From positions 1-43,603 of the forward strand of contig SCVI01000069.1 in NCBI GenBank assembly GCA_004296925.1: a DNA stretch of 43,603 bases. The letters run 5' to 3'. Within the stretch, counting starts at the first letter, position 1. Each line of letters opens with the position of its first letter. The position numbers were made by a program, and so were the translations under genes. This document shows, one piece after another, positions 6,843 through 15,847 of the stretch. The notes under the pieces are model-generated. The model was not told where the DNA came from, ran no database searches, and saw only the letters and a list, made by a program, of their open reading frames with translations. This stretch comes from Patescibacteria group bacterium. GTDB lineage: Bacteria; Patescibacteriota; Minisyncoccia; Phycocordibacterales; Phycocordibacteraceae.

Positions 6843-7811
6843 GTGGAAATTTTTATTGCACTCGCAATCCTAGTTGCAGGTCTTGGAATCCTTATTTATG
6901 GAGCGGATACCTTGGTTAAGGGTGCATCATCTCTCGCATCAAGACTCGGAGTATCTGCACTCGCTGTAGGGCTCACGGTCGTCGCTTTCGGTACCTCAAC
7001 ACCAGAGTTGACTGTCAACATGTATGCAGCACTCACTGGGGCTACTGACCTTGCTGTTGGAAACGTTGTCGGATCAAACGTCGCTAACATTTTGTTAATT
7101 TTGGGTATTACAGCAATTATCACTCCACTCGCTGTGAAGAGTTCAACGGTATGGAAAGAGATGCCATTCGCACTTTTGGGAGGAATTCTTTTGCTCGTAT
7201 TAGGTGCGGACACACTCATTAGTGGTGCTGGTCCAGACATACTGACACGAGGTGAGGGTATTGCACTCTTGGGAGTTTTCGCAATTTTCATGTATTACGT
7301 TGTTGGTCTTGCAAAGCAAAACCCAACCGAAAACGAGGAAGACGTTCACGTGTATTCTACTTTGCGCTCCGTTGTCTATATCGTTCTAGGGCTCGCAGGG
7401 TTGATATTAGGCGGAAAGTTGTTGGTGGATCAAGCAGTATTTTTGGCCGGACTCTTTGGACTCTCTGAGACAGTTATTGGGCTCACCGTTGTTGCTGTCG
7501 GCACATCACTCCCTGAGCTCGCAACGTCAATAATTGCTGCACGTCGAGGACAACACGATATTGCGGTAGGTAACATTATTGGTTCAAACATCTTTAATAT
7601 CTTTTGGATATTAGGGCTCACTGCACTTATTACGCCAATACCAACTCCAACATCTTTTGTGGCCGATATTTCGTTTGAACTCGTTGTATCCACAATACTA
7701 TTCATCATTATGTTTGTTGGTCGGCGACACACCATCGACCGTTGGCAGGGGTGGGCGTTTCTTGGACTATACATTGCCTACATCACGTACCTGTTAACGT
7801 TGGCTAAATAA
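6843..7811 (+). CDS. Calcium/sodium (cation/Ca2+) antiporter
   Basis: A 322-residue integral membrane protein of the CaCA superfamily, similar in layout to E. coli YrbG, which exchanges Ca2+ for monovalent cations across the membrane. Two inverted repeats each carry the alpha motif: AFGTSTPELTVN with NVVGSNVANILLILG, and AVGTSLPELATS with NIIGSNIFNIFWILG. The acidic residue in each GTSxPE is the known ion ligand. About ten membrane segments are visible at full family length. The start is GTG 6843, chosen because TACACT at 6831-6836 is a -10 box six bases upstream, suggesting a leaderless transcript. It is probably the first gene of a three-gene run. Confidence 0.9.
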   Translation: MEIFIALAILVAGLGILIYGADTLVKGASSLASRLGVSALAVGLTVVAFGTSTPELTVNMYAALTGATDLAVGNVVGSNVANILLILGITAIITPLAVKSSTVWKEMPFALLGGILLLVLGADTLISGAGPDILTRGEGIALLGVFAIFMYYVVGLAKQNPTENEEDVHVYSTLRSVVYIVLGLAGLILGGKLLVDQAVFLAGLFGLSETVIGLTVVAVGTSLPELATSIIAARRGQHDIAVGNIIGSNIFNIFWILGLTALITPIPTPTSFVADISFELVVSTILFIIMFVGRRHTIDRWQGWAFLGLYIAYITYLLTLAK

Positions 7812-7837
7812 TATCTTCAGTACAGTACACTTATTAG

Positions 7838-8410
7838 GTGAAAGAAACATTTGCAGTTGTTGCGGCACTTCTCGCTATTGTTGGCAACCTCCCGTACCTC
7901 ATAGACATTGTGAAGGGGAGGGTAAAACCACATCCTTATACGTGGCTAGTTTGGACGATTGTTTCTTTTATTATTTTCTTTGGGCAGGTGGCTAAAGGTG
8001 CAGGTATTGGCGCACTTCCAACAGCGGCGTCTGAAATATTTACTATAATCATTTTCATTTTCTCACTGAAATACGGATTCAAAGGAATAACTAAAACCGA
8101 CACAATTTTTTTGGTAGTTGCACTTCTAGGTATCATTCCGTGGATACTGACTAAGGACCCTACGCTTTCGGTGATATTTGCCGTTTCAATTGATTTAATT
8201 GCCTTTATACCAACCCTTGGTAAGACATGGCGGTATCCTAAAACCGAGACACCTATTTTATACAGCATGAATGTTCTGCGTCATATTTTGGCTCTTTTCT
8301 CACTCCAGGCATATAACATAGCTACTACGCTTCATTCGATAGCAATGATTATCGTAAACTCTATAATGACCGTAATGATTGTATTTAAGAAAACAAAAAG
8401 ACGAATATGA
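7838..8410 (+). CDS. Polytopic membrane protein, PQ-loop-like
   Basis: A 190-residue protein with about six or seven hydrophobic segments. Two repeats look alike: NLPYLIDIVKGRVKPHPYTWLVW near the N-terminus and the segment around FIPTLGKTWRYPKTE in the second half. Both have proline and tryptophan placed as in PQ-loop/SemiSWEET-like transporters. The substrate is unknown. The start is GTG 7838, six bases after TACACT (7826-7831). The stop overlaps the ATG of the glycosylase by four bases (ATGA), so the two are co-translated. Confidence 0.65.
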   Translation: MKETFAVVAALLAIVGNLPYLIDIVKGRVKPHPYTWLVWTIVSFIIFFGQVAKGAGIGALPTAASEIFTIIIFIFSLKYGFKGITKTDTIFLVVALLGIIPWILTKDPTLSVIFAVSIDLIAFIPTLGKTWRYPKTETPILYSMNVLRHILALFSLQAYNIATTLHSIAMIIVNSIMTVMIVFKKTKRRI

Positions 8411-9015
8411 AGTCACTTGAAGAAGCCTTACGACATCTTAAAAAAGATGAGCAATTCAAAGTAGTTATTAAAAACTACCCTGCGCCAGTGTTTAAGAAGA
8501 CACGTAACGTATACGGGGCGCTGATTCGATCAATCGTGTATCAGCAACTCTCTGGTAAAGTGGCTGGGACTATTTTGAAAAGGTTTCTTGATTTGTTTGA
8601 AGGCCCAAGCTACCCAAAGCCAGAGGAACTATTAAAAGTGAATACTGCAACATTAAGGGAAGTGGGGCTCTCTGGACAAAAGGTATCGTACATACAAGAT
8701 TTATCTACAAAATTTTTGGATGGCACCATTCAACCAAAAAAATTCAAAGGAATGAGTGACGAAGAAATACGTGAACATTTAATAGCCATAAAGGGAATTG
8801 GGCGATGGAGTGCTGATATGTTTTTAATGTCTTCGCTCCACAGACCTGATGTATTACCTACAGGAGACTTAGGAATACAAAAAGGTTTTAAGAAATTATT
8901 TGCACTAAAAACACTGCCAAGTGTTACGCAAATGGAGCGCCTCGCTAAGCCATGGCAGCCCTATAGAACTGTCGCGTCTATGTATCTTTGGCGAATTGCG
9001 GATGAGGATAAATAG
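8407..9015 (+). CDS. DNA-3-methyladenine glycosylase II (AlkA-like, HhH-GPD)
   Basis: A 202-residue base-excision repair enzyme that removes alkylated purines from DNA. The HhH-GPD core is clear: SIVYQQLSGKVA in the N-terminal helices, the hairpin-helix-hairpin at KGIGRWSADM, and TGDLG carrying the catalytic Asp. It has the short length of enzymes that lack the extra N-terminal domain of E. coli AlkA. It is translationally coupled to the membrane protein upstream, although no functional link is evident. The stop faces the ahcY stop, seven bases away. Confidence 0.9.
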   Translation: MKSLEEALRHLKKDEQFKVVIKNYPAPVFKKTRNVYGALIRSIVYQQLSGKVAGTILKRFLDLFEGPSYPKPEELLKVNTATLREVGLSGQKVSYIQDLSTKFLDGTIQPKKFKGMSDEEIREHLIAIKGIGRWSADMFLMSSLHRPDVLPTGDLGIQKGFKKLFALKTLPSVTQMERLAKPWQPYRTVASMYLWRIADEDK

Positions 9016-9022
9016 ATAGTGG

Positions 9023-10279
9023 CTATGTTCCTTCTTGCCAGCTTGAGAGGTAGTGTTTCTGCTCTTCAGTAAGAGTATCTACTTGAATACCCATTGAGGC
9101 TAGTTTTAGGTTTGCTACACGGTTTTCAATTGCTTCGTCAATTTCGTACACACCAGGCTTTAGTGAATCTTTATGTTCAACTACCCATGAAGAAGCGAGT
9201 GCTTGTGTTGCAAAACTCATGTCCATTACAGACGCAGGGTGTCCTTCTGCAGCAGCGAGATTAACTAAACGTCCTTCACCTATAACGTAAAGTCTTTTGC
9301 CGTTTAAAAGAAATTCATCCACGTGTTTTCGAACATCTTTTGTCACCCTCTCAGCCATTTGTTCAAGTGCTTTAAGATTTATTTCAACGTCGAAGTGACC
9401 TGAGTTACAAAGGATTGCTCCGTCTTTCATTAATGGGAAATGCGCCTTATCAATAACATTGATATCGCCAGTCAAGGTGCAGAAAATATCACCAATCAAC
9501 GCAGCGTCTTTCATTGGCATAACTTCAAAGCCATCCATCACTGCCTCCAATGCCTTAATAGAATCCACTTCGGTAACAATGGTACGAGCTCCCATACCAC
9601 GAGCACGCATCGCAAATCCTCGGCCACACCAGCCGTACCCACCAACCACAACCACCTTGCCTGCAATGAGTGAGTCTGTTGCGCGTATAATTCCGTCGAG
9701 TGTTGATTGTCCTGTACCGTATCGGTTATCGAAAAGATTCTTGGTTTTTGCATCGTTTACTGCAACAACCGGGATTTTTAAGGCGCCATCTTTTGCCATG
9801 GCACGAAGTCGTATAACACCAGTAGTAGTTTCTTCCATGCTTCCCATAATTTGAGACGTAAGTTCGGGATGCTTTTGATGTATGACCGTAATGAGGTCAG
9901 CGCCATCGTCCATAGTGATAACTGGTTTATGAGCGATAGCCGATTCGATGTGTGAAAAAAAAGTTTCTTTGCTTTCGCCTCGGATTGCGTAGACTTGTAT
10001 ACCGTAATCTTGTACCAAGCTCGCCGCAACATCGTCTTGAGTAGAGAGGGGATTTGATGCAACCAAAAGAACGTTACCGCCACCTGCTTTTAGGGTTCGC
10101 ATTAAGTTTGCGGTTTCTGCGGTCACATGAAGACACGCTGAAAAATTCATATCTTTAAATGGGAGTGTTTTTTCAAATTGTGCACGCACGTCGCGCAACA
10201 CTGGCATATCTCTCTCAGCCCATTCAATTCGCTTCTTTCCTTGAGGTGCAAGGCTAATGTCTTTAATATCGTAATTCAT
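9023..10279 (-). CDS. ahcY: Adenosylhomocysteinase (SAH hydrolase)
   Basis: A 418-residue cytosolic enzyme that splits S-adenosylhomocysteine into adenosine and homocysteine, removing the inhibitor left by methyltransferases. Visible family marks are LHVTAETANL near residue 50, ASNPLSTQDDVAA near 75, MDDGADL, the NDAKTKNLFDNRYGTGQS substrate/NAD region, and the Rossmann motif VVVGGYGWCGRG (about 212-221). Length is typical of bacterial and archaeal forms. The adenosine kinase-like gene lies three bases upstream on the same strand, so both by-product removal steps are encoded together. Several methyltransferases in the window would feed it. Confidence 0.96.
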   Translation of the reverse strand: MNYDIKDISLAPQGKKRIEWAERDMPVLRDVRAQFEKTLPFKDMNFSACLHVTAETANLMRTLKAGGGNVLLVASNPLSTQDDVAASLVQDYGIQVYAIRGESKETFFSHIESAIAHKPVITMDDGADLITVIHQKHPELTSQIMGSMEETTTGVIRLRAMAKDGALKIPVVAVNDAKTKNLFDNRYGTGQSTLDGIIRATDSLIAGKVVVVGGYGWCGRGFAMRARGMGARTIVTEVDSIKALEAVMDGFEVMPMKDAALIGDIFCTLTGDINVIDKAHFPLMKDGAILCNSGHFDVEINLKALEQMAERVTKDVRKHVDEFLLNGKRLYVIGEGRLVNLAAAEGHPASVMDMSFATQALASSWVVEHKDSLKPGVYEIDEAIENRVANLKLASMGIQVDTLTEEQKHYLSSWQEGT

Positions 10280-10282
10280 GTT

Positions 10283-11221
10283 TTATGCAGGTAATGCTTG
10301 ATTAAATGTTGTTAAGAATCTCTCTCGAAGTGCCTCTAAAGTAAAACTGTGCGTCTGCGTCCCTGATTGCTCAATTGTGTAACATGCTACGAGATTTGCA
10401 AATTTGGCAATTATTTCATGTCCCCACCCTTTATTTAGAGCATATACAAATCCTGCACGATATGCGTCGCCTGCGCCTGTAGGGTCTTTTATGGTGACTT
10501 TTATACCCGGAGCCGTTATTACGCCTGTCTGTGTATGAATCTCAGAGCCATTTTCGCCGAGAGTCGTAACGAGCATTTTAGTTTTTGTAACAAGAGTTTT
10601 CAAATCCCACCCAGTTTTCTTGAGAATGAGTTCACGTTCGTATTCGTTTGAGATACATACTTCTGAGCCTTCAATGCCTTCTGCGATCACATCGCCACTC
10701 AAGTGGGCGAGTTGTTGCCCGGGGTCAAACATATAAGGGACATTTAGCTCCTTGCAGTACTTTGGCAAGGTCGCCATATCAGTGGGATTGCCTGGAGCGA
10801 TTATTACGAACGAGGTTTCTGGTTCAATCTTTAGAGTGGCAAGAGGGTATGGAGAGAGCATTGCTCCCGCATAGAATGTTGTTATTTGATTTTCTTTTTG
10901 ATCGGTAACAATCGATGCAAATGCAGTGCGCCTCGAATCATCAATTACAATCAAATCAGTTCCAACACCATGCTCACTCAGCCATTTTTGGTAGTTCAAA
11001 AAATCGTTCCCCGCGGTTGCAAAAATTGAAACATTTTCACCGAGGAGCCCGAGGGTATATGCAATGTTTCCCGCAGTACCTCCGAACGATTCGTTTAAAG
11101 ATTCAACATAAAAACTTACATTAAGATCGTGAATTTTTTCTGGAAGAATTTCATTAGAAAATTTTCCCTCAAACTTTGAGATACGGTCGTATGCGAGAGA
11201 TCCAGAAACGTATGTATGCAT
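10283..11221 (-). CDS. PfkB-family kinase, probable adenosine kinase
   Basis: A 312-residue sugar/nucleoside kinase from ATG 11221; the frame is open to 11266 with extra methionines. Ribokinase-fold marks are GGTAGNIAYTLGLLG (N-terminal PfkB signature) and DPTGAGDAYRAGF, with the catalytic base Asp in GAGD. Adenosine as substrate is inferred from the three-base spacing to ahcY, which produces adenosine, and from overall resemblance to prokaryotic adenosine kinases. Phosphorylation to AMP would pull the SAH hydrolase reaction forward. Ribokinase activity cannot be excluded. Confidence 0.85.
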   Translation of the reverse strand: MHTYVSGSLAYDRISKFEGKFSNEILPEKIHDLNVSFYVESLNESFGGTAGNIAYTLGLLGENVSIFATAGNDFLNYQKWLSEHGVGTDLIVIDDSRRTAFASIVTDQKENQITTFYAGAMLSPYPLATLKIEPETSFVIIAPGNPTDMATLPKYCKELNVPYMFDPGQQLAHLSGDVIAEGIEGSEVCISNEYERELILKKTGWDLKTLVTKTKMLVTTLGENGSEIHTQTGVITAPGIKVTIKDPTGAGDAYRAGFVYALNKGWGHEIIAKFANLVACYTIEQSGTQTHSFTLEALRERFLTTFNQALPA

Positions 11222-11354
11222 GTGATTTAGCGAAATTGTGTGAATTAGCAAATTCATGTCGGGCACTGTCGATCAAAGCCCGACCAACGTCCTTTGAAGC
11301 GCGACGAAGTTTATTTTAGTGTACAACGAGCATTATAAAAATAAAATTAAATAA

Positions 11355-12278
11355 CTATCGAGCTTTCAACTGCACATATATGTCTTCGAGTGCTTTCACT
11401 GCATCTCCCGCAGCAATATTATTCTGATGGTAAAGACCATTAGTACAATCTCCAGCAGCCCAAATTCCTTTTTTCGATGTTGCTTGTGTTTGTTTGTCGA
11501 CAACAATTTTTTTGAATGAATCTAGTTCAACCAATCCTTCGGCAAAGTGGGTAGACGCAACCATACCAATTTCAACAAAAATTCCTGAGACCGCAAGCGA
11601 CGTTTCAGCTCCTGTTTTTAAGTCTTTATATCGAAGACCGCTTACAAATTTATCTCCCATAACCTCGACAGTTTCAGCATTAGTGACACCTTTCATATTT
11701 TGATGAGAAAGAACTTTTTCAACCGTAATAGGATCAGCGGCAAATGTTTCGCTTCGATGTAACAATGTAACGCTCTTTGTGTATGCTAAAAGTTGCGCAG
11801 CAGTTTCAAATCCCGCATTACCGCCTCCAATTACCACTACATCCATATCTGAAAACAATGGACCATCACACGATGCGCAATACGTAAGACCTTTCTGATC
11901 AAATTCTAGAGCTCCAGGGACATCTAATTTTCTTCTGTTCCCACCTGAAGTTATGAGTACAGTTTTTGCTTCGAATTTCTTACCATTTTTTGTTTCAACA
12001 ATAAACGCTTCGCCTGATTCAGAAATTTTTTCTACAAGGGATCCCTTCTCGATATCAACAACGTCTCCTGCGTACGCTCTGACGTGCGCTTCTAAATTTT
12101 TTGCTAACTCTTCACCAGAAATTGATATTGTGCCTATCCAATTTTGAATGTCAGTTGATACGACGCTTTGACCGCCAAATGATTCTGTGATGAGGACTGT
12201 CTTGAGTAGTTTACGAGCTGCGTACACAGCTGCTGCCGTGCCTCCTGGGCCTCCTCCAATGATTGCTACGTCGTACAT
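11355..12278 (-). CDS. trxB: Thioredoxin reductase
   Basis: A 307-residue FAD/NADPH flavoprotein that reduces thioredoxin. The FAD motif GGGPGGTAAAVYAA is near residues 8-21, the redox pair is C134-ASC-C137 (family form CxxC-DG), the NADPH motif is VVIGGGNAGFETA, and the C-terminal FAD motif is GIWAAGDCTNG. Length is normal. No thioredoxin gene is seen nearby. The 5' leader has two hairpins (AAATCG-type at 12280-12296 and TCGCGTC/GACGCGA at about 12298-12323), and a likely -10 TACACT lies about 65 bp upstream. Confidence 0.95.
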   Translation of the reverse strand: MYDVAIIGGGPGGTAAAVYAARKLLKTVLITESFGGQSVVSTDIQNWIGTISISGEELAKNLEAHVRAYAGDVVDIEKGSLVEKISESGEAFIVETKNGKKFEAKTVLITSGGNRRKLDVPGALEFDQKGLTYCASCDGPLFSDMDVVVIGGGNAGFETAAQLLAYTKSVTLLHRSETFAADPITVEKVLSHQNMKGVTNAETVEVMGDKFVSGLRYKDLKTGAETSLAVSGIFVEIGMVASTHFAEGLVELDSFKKIVVDKQTQATSKKGIWAAGDCTNGLYHQNNIAAGDAVKALEDIYVQLKAR

Positions 12279-12476
12279 GCGATTTTGCGAAATCGTATCG
12301 CGTCTACTTCCATTAGGACGCGATATCAGACCTCAATTTTAGTGTAAGCGATAAGTAAAAATGAGCGAGTTGCCCCGCTTGTTTACTATACCGTGATTCC
12401 ACCTAAAAATCGAAATAATGTATCGCAATTTTAGGGCACTTGTAGGTAGCATGCCGCATAGAACATAAAACACGAA

Positions 12477-12516
12477 GGTCTAGTATAAATATGCTATAGC
12501 ATATTTATACTAGACC
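12477..12516. repeat. Perfect 40-bp palindrome
   Basis: The half-site GGTCTAGTATAAATATGCTA is followed directly by its exact reverse complement, with no spacer. There is no T-run on either side, so it is not a normal intrinsic terminator. It could be a cruciform, a dimeric protein-binding site or a mobile-element footprint. Confidence 0.8.
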
Positions 12517-12614
12517 GTAGGTGTCTAGGATGTACATTCTGCTACGGATACAATTGGTAGCACATTCGCACTATTCTTTGCTTTATTTCACTAGATCAAG
12601 ACTTTGAAAAGATA

Positions 12615-12645
12615 CAAAAAACGCATCATTTATGATGCGTTTTTA
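12615..12645 (-). terminator. Intrinsic terminator after ftsZ
   Basis: ACGCATCA-TTTA-TGATGCGT forms a perfect 8-bp stem (12621-12640) flanked by AAAAAA and TTTTT. It works on the minus strand about ten bases past the ftsZ stop and could act in both directions. Confidence 0.88.
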
Positions 12646-12654
12646 TAAAGATAT

Positions 12655-13827
12655 TTATTTCTTGTTTCTGCGAAGAAATGCAGGAACAGCCGTCCATTCA
12701 TCATCTTCTTCTGGTGGTTTTGGAGTAAGCTCTTCTCGTTTGATTGGCGCTACCGCTTCTTCGTCGAGCGCTCGGGGGATCGGACTGTATGTTTTTGCGA
12801 CAGGTTCCTCCTCTTTTTTCTCTTTCTTTGCTCCTATTTGAAACAATGGCTGTCCGCGATCAGTGATGCCTTCCTCAGGGAATCCAGTAGCAATGACAGT
12901 TACACGTACCTCACCTTTCTTCAAACGCTCATCTCGCGAAGTTCCAAAAATAACCTTCGCGTTCTTGTCGATTGATTCAGTAACAATCTGAGCTGCGGTT
13001 CGTACTTCAAGAAGTCCCAAGTCTTCACCTCCTGCAATTGAAAGAAGTACTCCTTTGGCGCCATTAATTGAAATGTCGAGGAGAGGGGAGTTGATGGCAA
13101 GACGAGCTGCATCTTCAGCGCGTTTCTCACCTTGCGCAAGACCAACACCCATGAGTGCCGAGCCAGCATCTGACATGATTGCTTTAATGTCGGCGAAGTC
13201 GAGATTGATGTTACCAGGCGTGGTAATGAGATCAGAAACACCCTCAACTGCCTGTCGTAACACTTCATCACAAAGCGCGAATGCGCTTTTAACGGTGGTG
13301 TTCTGATCTACTACAGCAAGAAGGCGATCGTTCGGTATAACGATAAGTGCGTCTACTTCTTTGCGTAATTCTTCTAGACCTTGTTCTGCAAGGCGCATGC
13401 GTTGCTGTCCTTCAAAAGAAAATGGTTTCGTGACAACGGCAACGGTGAGTGCGCCGCTTTCTTTTGCAATTTTTGCAATGACAGGTGCAGCACCTGTGCA
13501 AGTACCGCCACCCATACCTCCAGCAATAAACACCATGTCAGAACCACGAAGAGAGTCTTGTATCTCAGATTGTGTTTCTTCAGCTGCACGTTGACCAACT
13601 GCTGGATTCATTCCAGCACCAAGTCCTCGGGTTAAATTTTTTCCGATGTGAATCTTAGTTTTTGCAGAAGATTGTTGTAAGTCTTGTGCGTCAGTGTTTA
13701 CTACTATGAAATCTACCCCTTTTACTTTCGAAACAACCATGTGGTTGATAGCGTTCTTACCGGAACCGCCGATACCGATGACTCGAATACGAGCCGAAGT
13801 CTGCAAATCTGTGTTTATCTGAGGCAT
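12655..13827 (-). CDS. ftsZ: Cell division protein FtsZ
   Basis: A 390-residue tubulin-like GTPase that forms the division ring. The nucleotide-binding N-terminus IGIGGSGKNAINHM and the tubulin signature GGGTCTGAAP are intact, as is the synergy-loop region (NLDFADIKAIM). The GTPase domain ends near residue 315, followed by a charged linker rich in Lys, Glu and Pro. The C-terminus ends WTAVPAFLRRNKK, a short conserved-type tail that normally binds FtsA and other partners. ftsA lies 127 bp upstream on the same strand in the usual order. A terminator follows directly. Confidence 0.97.
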   Translation of the reverse strand: MPQINTDLQTSARIRVIGIGGSGKNAINHMVVSKVKGVDFIVVNTDAQDLQQSSAKTKIHIGKNLTRGLGAGMNPAVGQRAAEETQSEIQDSLRGSDMVFIAGGMGGGTCTGAAPVIAKIAKESGALTVAVVTKPFSFEGQQRMRLAEQGLEELRKEVDALIVIPNDRLLAVVDQNTTVKSAFALCDEVLRQAVEGVSDLITTPGNINLDFADIKAIMSDAGSALMGVGLAQGEKRAEDAARLAINSPLLDISINGAKGVLLSIAGGEDLGLLEVRTAAQIVTESIDKNAKVIFGTSRDERLKKGEVRVTVIATGFPEEGITDRGQPLFQIGAKKEKKEEEPVAKTYSPIPRALDEEAVAPIKREELTPKPPEEDDEWTAVPAFLRRNKK

Positions 13828-13954
13828 GATTTTAAAGTTATTCTAGTCGTCCCATAATAGAGAAAATGCACGGCCGTGGCAATGTTTGACTTTTAACTAC
13901 TATGTATTGTATTAAAACGAGGTTTTTCAAGTATTTAAAGTCGCGTCGGTTTTT

Positions 13955-15127
13955 TTATGGCAGGAATTGTCTCAAAAATCCCAACACAGAACGCCCCATA
14001 TCTTTTATTGCAATTCCAGCAGCGGGACGCGCAAAACTATCTCCAGTGAGACCCCATACAGTAAGCCCGTATGCAACTGCCCATGTTGAATCTTTAATTT
14101 TTGCATCCGACGCAACATTGAGTGATGCAACTTTTGAATGAAGTTTTAATGCACTCTCTGCAATTTCTTTAATAGGACCAATACCAGAACCTCCACCAGA
14201 AAGAATAATTCCAGCAGGAAGCAAACGGTCCTTTCCTAGTTTTTTTAGATGTCCTTCAACGAGTTCAAAAATATCAGTGAGTCGCGCTGCCAAAATATCA
14301 TCAAATTTTTTCTTTGAATATGAAGCGTTAGTTATTGCTCCAAGTTTTAATTGCTCCGCTTCTTCAAGTGAAATACGAAGTCCGAGTGCAATGTCTTTTG
14401 TGATATCCATCGATCCGATTCGGAACACTTTGAGAGATATTGGCATCCCGTTATCAAAAACCACAATTGATACTGTTTCTGCGCCAATATTTGTGAGCAC
14501 GCAGCCGGCTTTTTTCTCTGCATTTGAAAGTGTAATGATGGAACCTGCAAGTGGTGATGCCATAGTATCCGCTACAGCAATCTCTGCGCCCTCTACAGCC
14601 TCTATAAGATCGTTCACGTGCTGCTCAAGACACGTAATGAATAGTGTCTCAACAGTGAGCTTCGTGCCATGCATTCCTTGAGGGCGACCCAAGACTTCAA
14701 TTCCATCAATAGAGAAGGTGAGAGGAATTGTGTGTAAAATTTTTCGATTTACTAGTTTCCCAGACACATTAGTTCTCGAAACTTCGATAGCTTTTTCAAT
14801 ATCAAAATCTGTTACTTCAGCATCCGCTTTTGCAATAATTGCGTCACCTTTACCACGCACTTCATCTAATCCAATTCCTCCTATAGAAAGGAAAGCGGTT
14901 CTGATTTTTACTCCAGCGGTTTGTTCGGCCTGTGAAGCAGCGAATCGAACCGATCGAGCTACATCATCAATATTTACAATGTACCCATGACGCAAACCTT
15001 TTGACTCTGCGTATCCTGTTCCGATAATTTTTGGAAATTGAGATGTTCTATCTGCGAACTCGCGCGCAATGACAACACGCACCTGATAGGTGCCGATATC
15101 AATGCCAACCGCGATTCGAGATGCCAT
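13955..15127 (-). CDS. ftsA: Cell division protein FtsA
   Basis: A 390-residue actin-fold ATPase that tethers FtsZ to the membrane. The phosphate-1 motif is AVGIDIGTYQVRVVI at the N-terminus; the 1C subdomain SHS2 region follows; ILSGGGSGIGPIKEIAE is the adenosine motif near residue 310. The C-terminal DMGRSVLGFLRQFLP fits the amphipathic membrane-targeting helix. It lies upstream of ftsZ, and ybeY ends 28 bp upstream of it, suggesting one long minus-strand operon. Confidence 0.96.
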   Translation of the reverse strand: MASRIAVGIDIGTYQVRVVIAREFADRTSQFPKIIGTGYAESKGLRHGYIVNIDDVARSVRFAASQAEQTAGVKIRTAFLSIGGIGLDEVRGKGDAIIAKADAEVTDFDIEKAIEVSRTNVSGKLVNRKILHTIPLTFSIDGIEVLGRPQGMHGTKLTVETLFITCLEQHVNDLIEAVEGAEIAVADTMASPLAGSIITLSNAEKKAGCVLTNIGAETVSIVVFDNGMPISLKVFRIGSMDITKDIALGLRISLEEAEQLKLGAITNASYSKKKFDDILAARLTDIFELVEGHLKKLGKDRLLPAGIILSGGGSGIGPIKEIAESALKLHSKVASLNVASDAKIKDSTWAVAYGLTVWGLTGDSFARPAAGIAIKDMGRSVLGFLRQFLP

Positions 15128-15154
15128 GTAATTGAAGACAAGGCATCTAGCTTC

Positions 15155-15544
15155 CTACGAAGGTGTAGGGAACTTGAGTGCCAAACAGTATTTACGTTCT
15201 AACATTTCCATTGTACGGCCATGATTCCTTCCCTCCAAGTGCAACATGCCGTGGATAACAAGGAAGTTGAGGTAGTCTGAGGTCGTCATGTTGAATGTTT
15301 TTGCTTTCTTTTTTACATCTTGCATGCAAAGAAAAATCTCACCATTTGTTTTTGAAAGAGGAAAGGCAAGAATGTCAGTTGAAGAATTTTTATGTCGGTA
15401 GGTGTTGTTTAACGTATGCATCTTTCGTGGAGGAATGAAGACAACAGACAGATCATACTTTTCTCCAAGTACTAGATTTTTAATACGATTAAAAGACACC
15501 TTTGGTGTAGGGTGTGTGGCGGTATTGGTAACGCTTACGTTCAT
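15155..15544 (-). CDS. ybeY: Endoribonuclease YbeY (rRNA maturation)
   Basis: A 129-residue single-domain metalloprotein involved in 16S rRNA 3' maturation and ribosome quality control. The zinc motif HGMLHLEGRNH (HxxxHxxxxxH) near the C-terminus and the TDILAFPL strand are diagnostic. It is somewhat shorter than E. coli YbeY (155), with a trimmed C-terminus. Its ATG shares one base with the rpsU stop (TAATG), so translation is coupled to a small-subunit protein gene, which fits its role. Confidence 0.95.
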   Translation of the reverse strand: MNVSVTNTATHPTPKVSFNRIKNLVLGEKYDLSVVFIPPRKMHTLNNTYRHKNSSTDILAFPLSKTNGEIFLCMQDVKKKAKTFNMTTSDYLNFLVIHGMLHLEGRNHGRTMEMLERKYCLALKFPTPS

Positions 15545-15795
15545 TATCTTCGGCTTCCTCGAGAGGTGCGAGGTTCTAGCAAACCGAGACGCTCAAGCTC
15601 TGCATTTTTCTCTCGTTTTGATACGCGACGAAGTGCGGCTTGTTTTCGCTTTGATTGTGAAACATTTCGCTGGTAGTAGCGGTTATCCTTTACACGACGA
15701 ATGATACCCGAACCAAGTACTCGTTTTGAAAAACGGCGCACCAAGCTCATTGAGTTCTCTGTCCCTGTTTTCTCTACCGATACGTTTATTGCCAT
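15544..15795 (-). CDS. rpsU: Small ribosomal subunit protein bS21
   Basis: An 83-residue basic protein of the 30S subunit. The family pattern is visible: INVSVEKTGTENSMSLVRRFSKRV, SGIIRRVKDNRYY, and an Arg/Lys-rich tail. It is slightly longer at the C-terminus than E. coli S21 (71). It is coupled to ybeY by a one-base stop/start overlap. Confidence 0.92.
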   Translation of the reverse strand: MAINVSVEKTGTENSMSLVRRFSKRVLGSGIIRRVKDNRYYQRNVSQSKRKQAALRRVSKREKNAELERLGLLEPRTSRGSRR

Positions 15796-15847
15796 TGTTG
15801 CGCTATTTAAGCATAATCGTCACTCTAACGCAACTTCCCACCACGCA

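Larger units (their letters stand above)
12279..12654. other. Intergenic region rich in palindromes, no gene
   Basis: This gap of 376 bp holds the trxB leader hairpins on the left, a perfect 40-bp palindrome at 12477-12516, a near-palindrome AGGATGTACATTCT at about 12528-12541, and the ftsZ terminator on the right. I see no reading frame or RNA gene family here. Confidence 0.6.

Noticed and set aside
9440..9854. Long plus-strand ORFs opposite ahcY (up to 131 residues)
   Set aside because: They are shadows of a strongly coding minus-strand gene; no start signals or motif.
12477..12516. Reading the 40-bp palindrome as an intrinsic terminator
   Set aside because: No T-run follows on either strand, and ftsZ already has a good terminator at 12615-12645.
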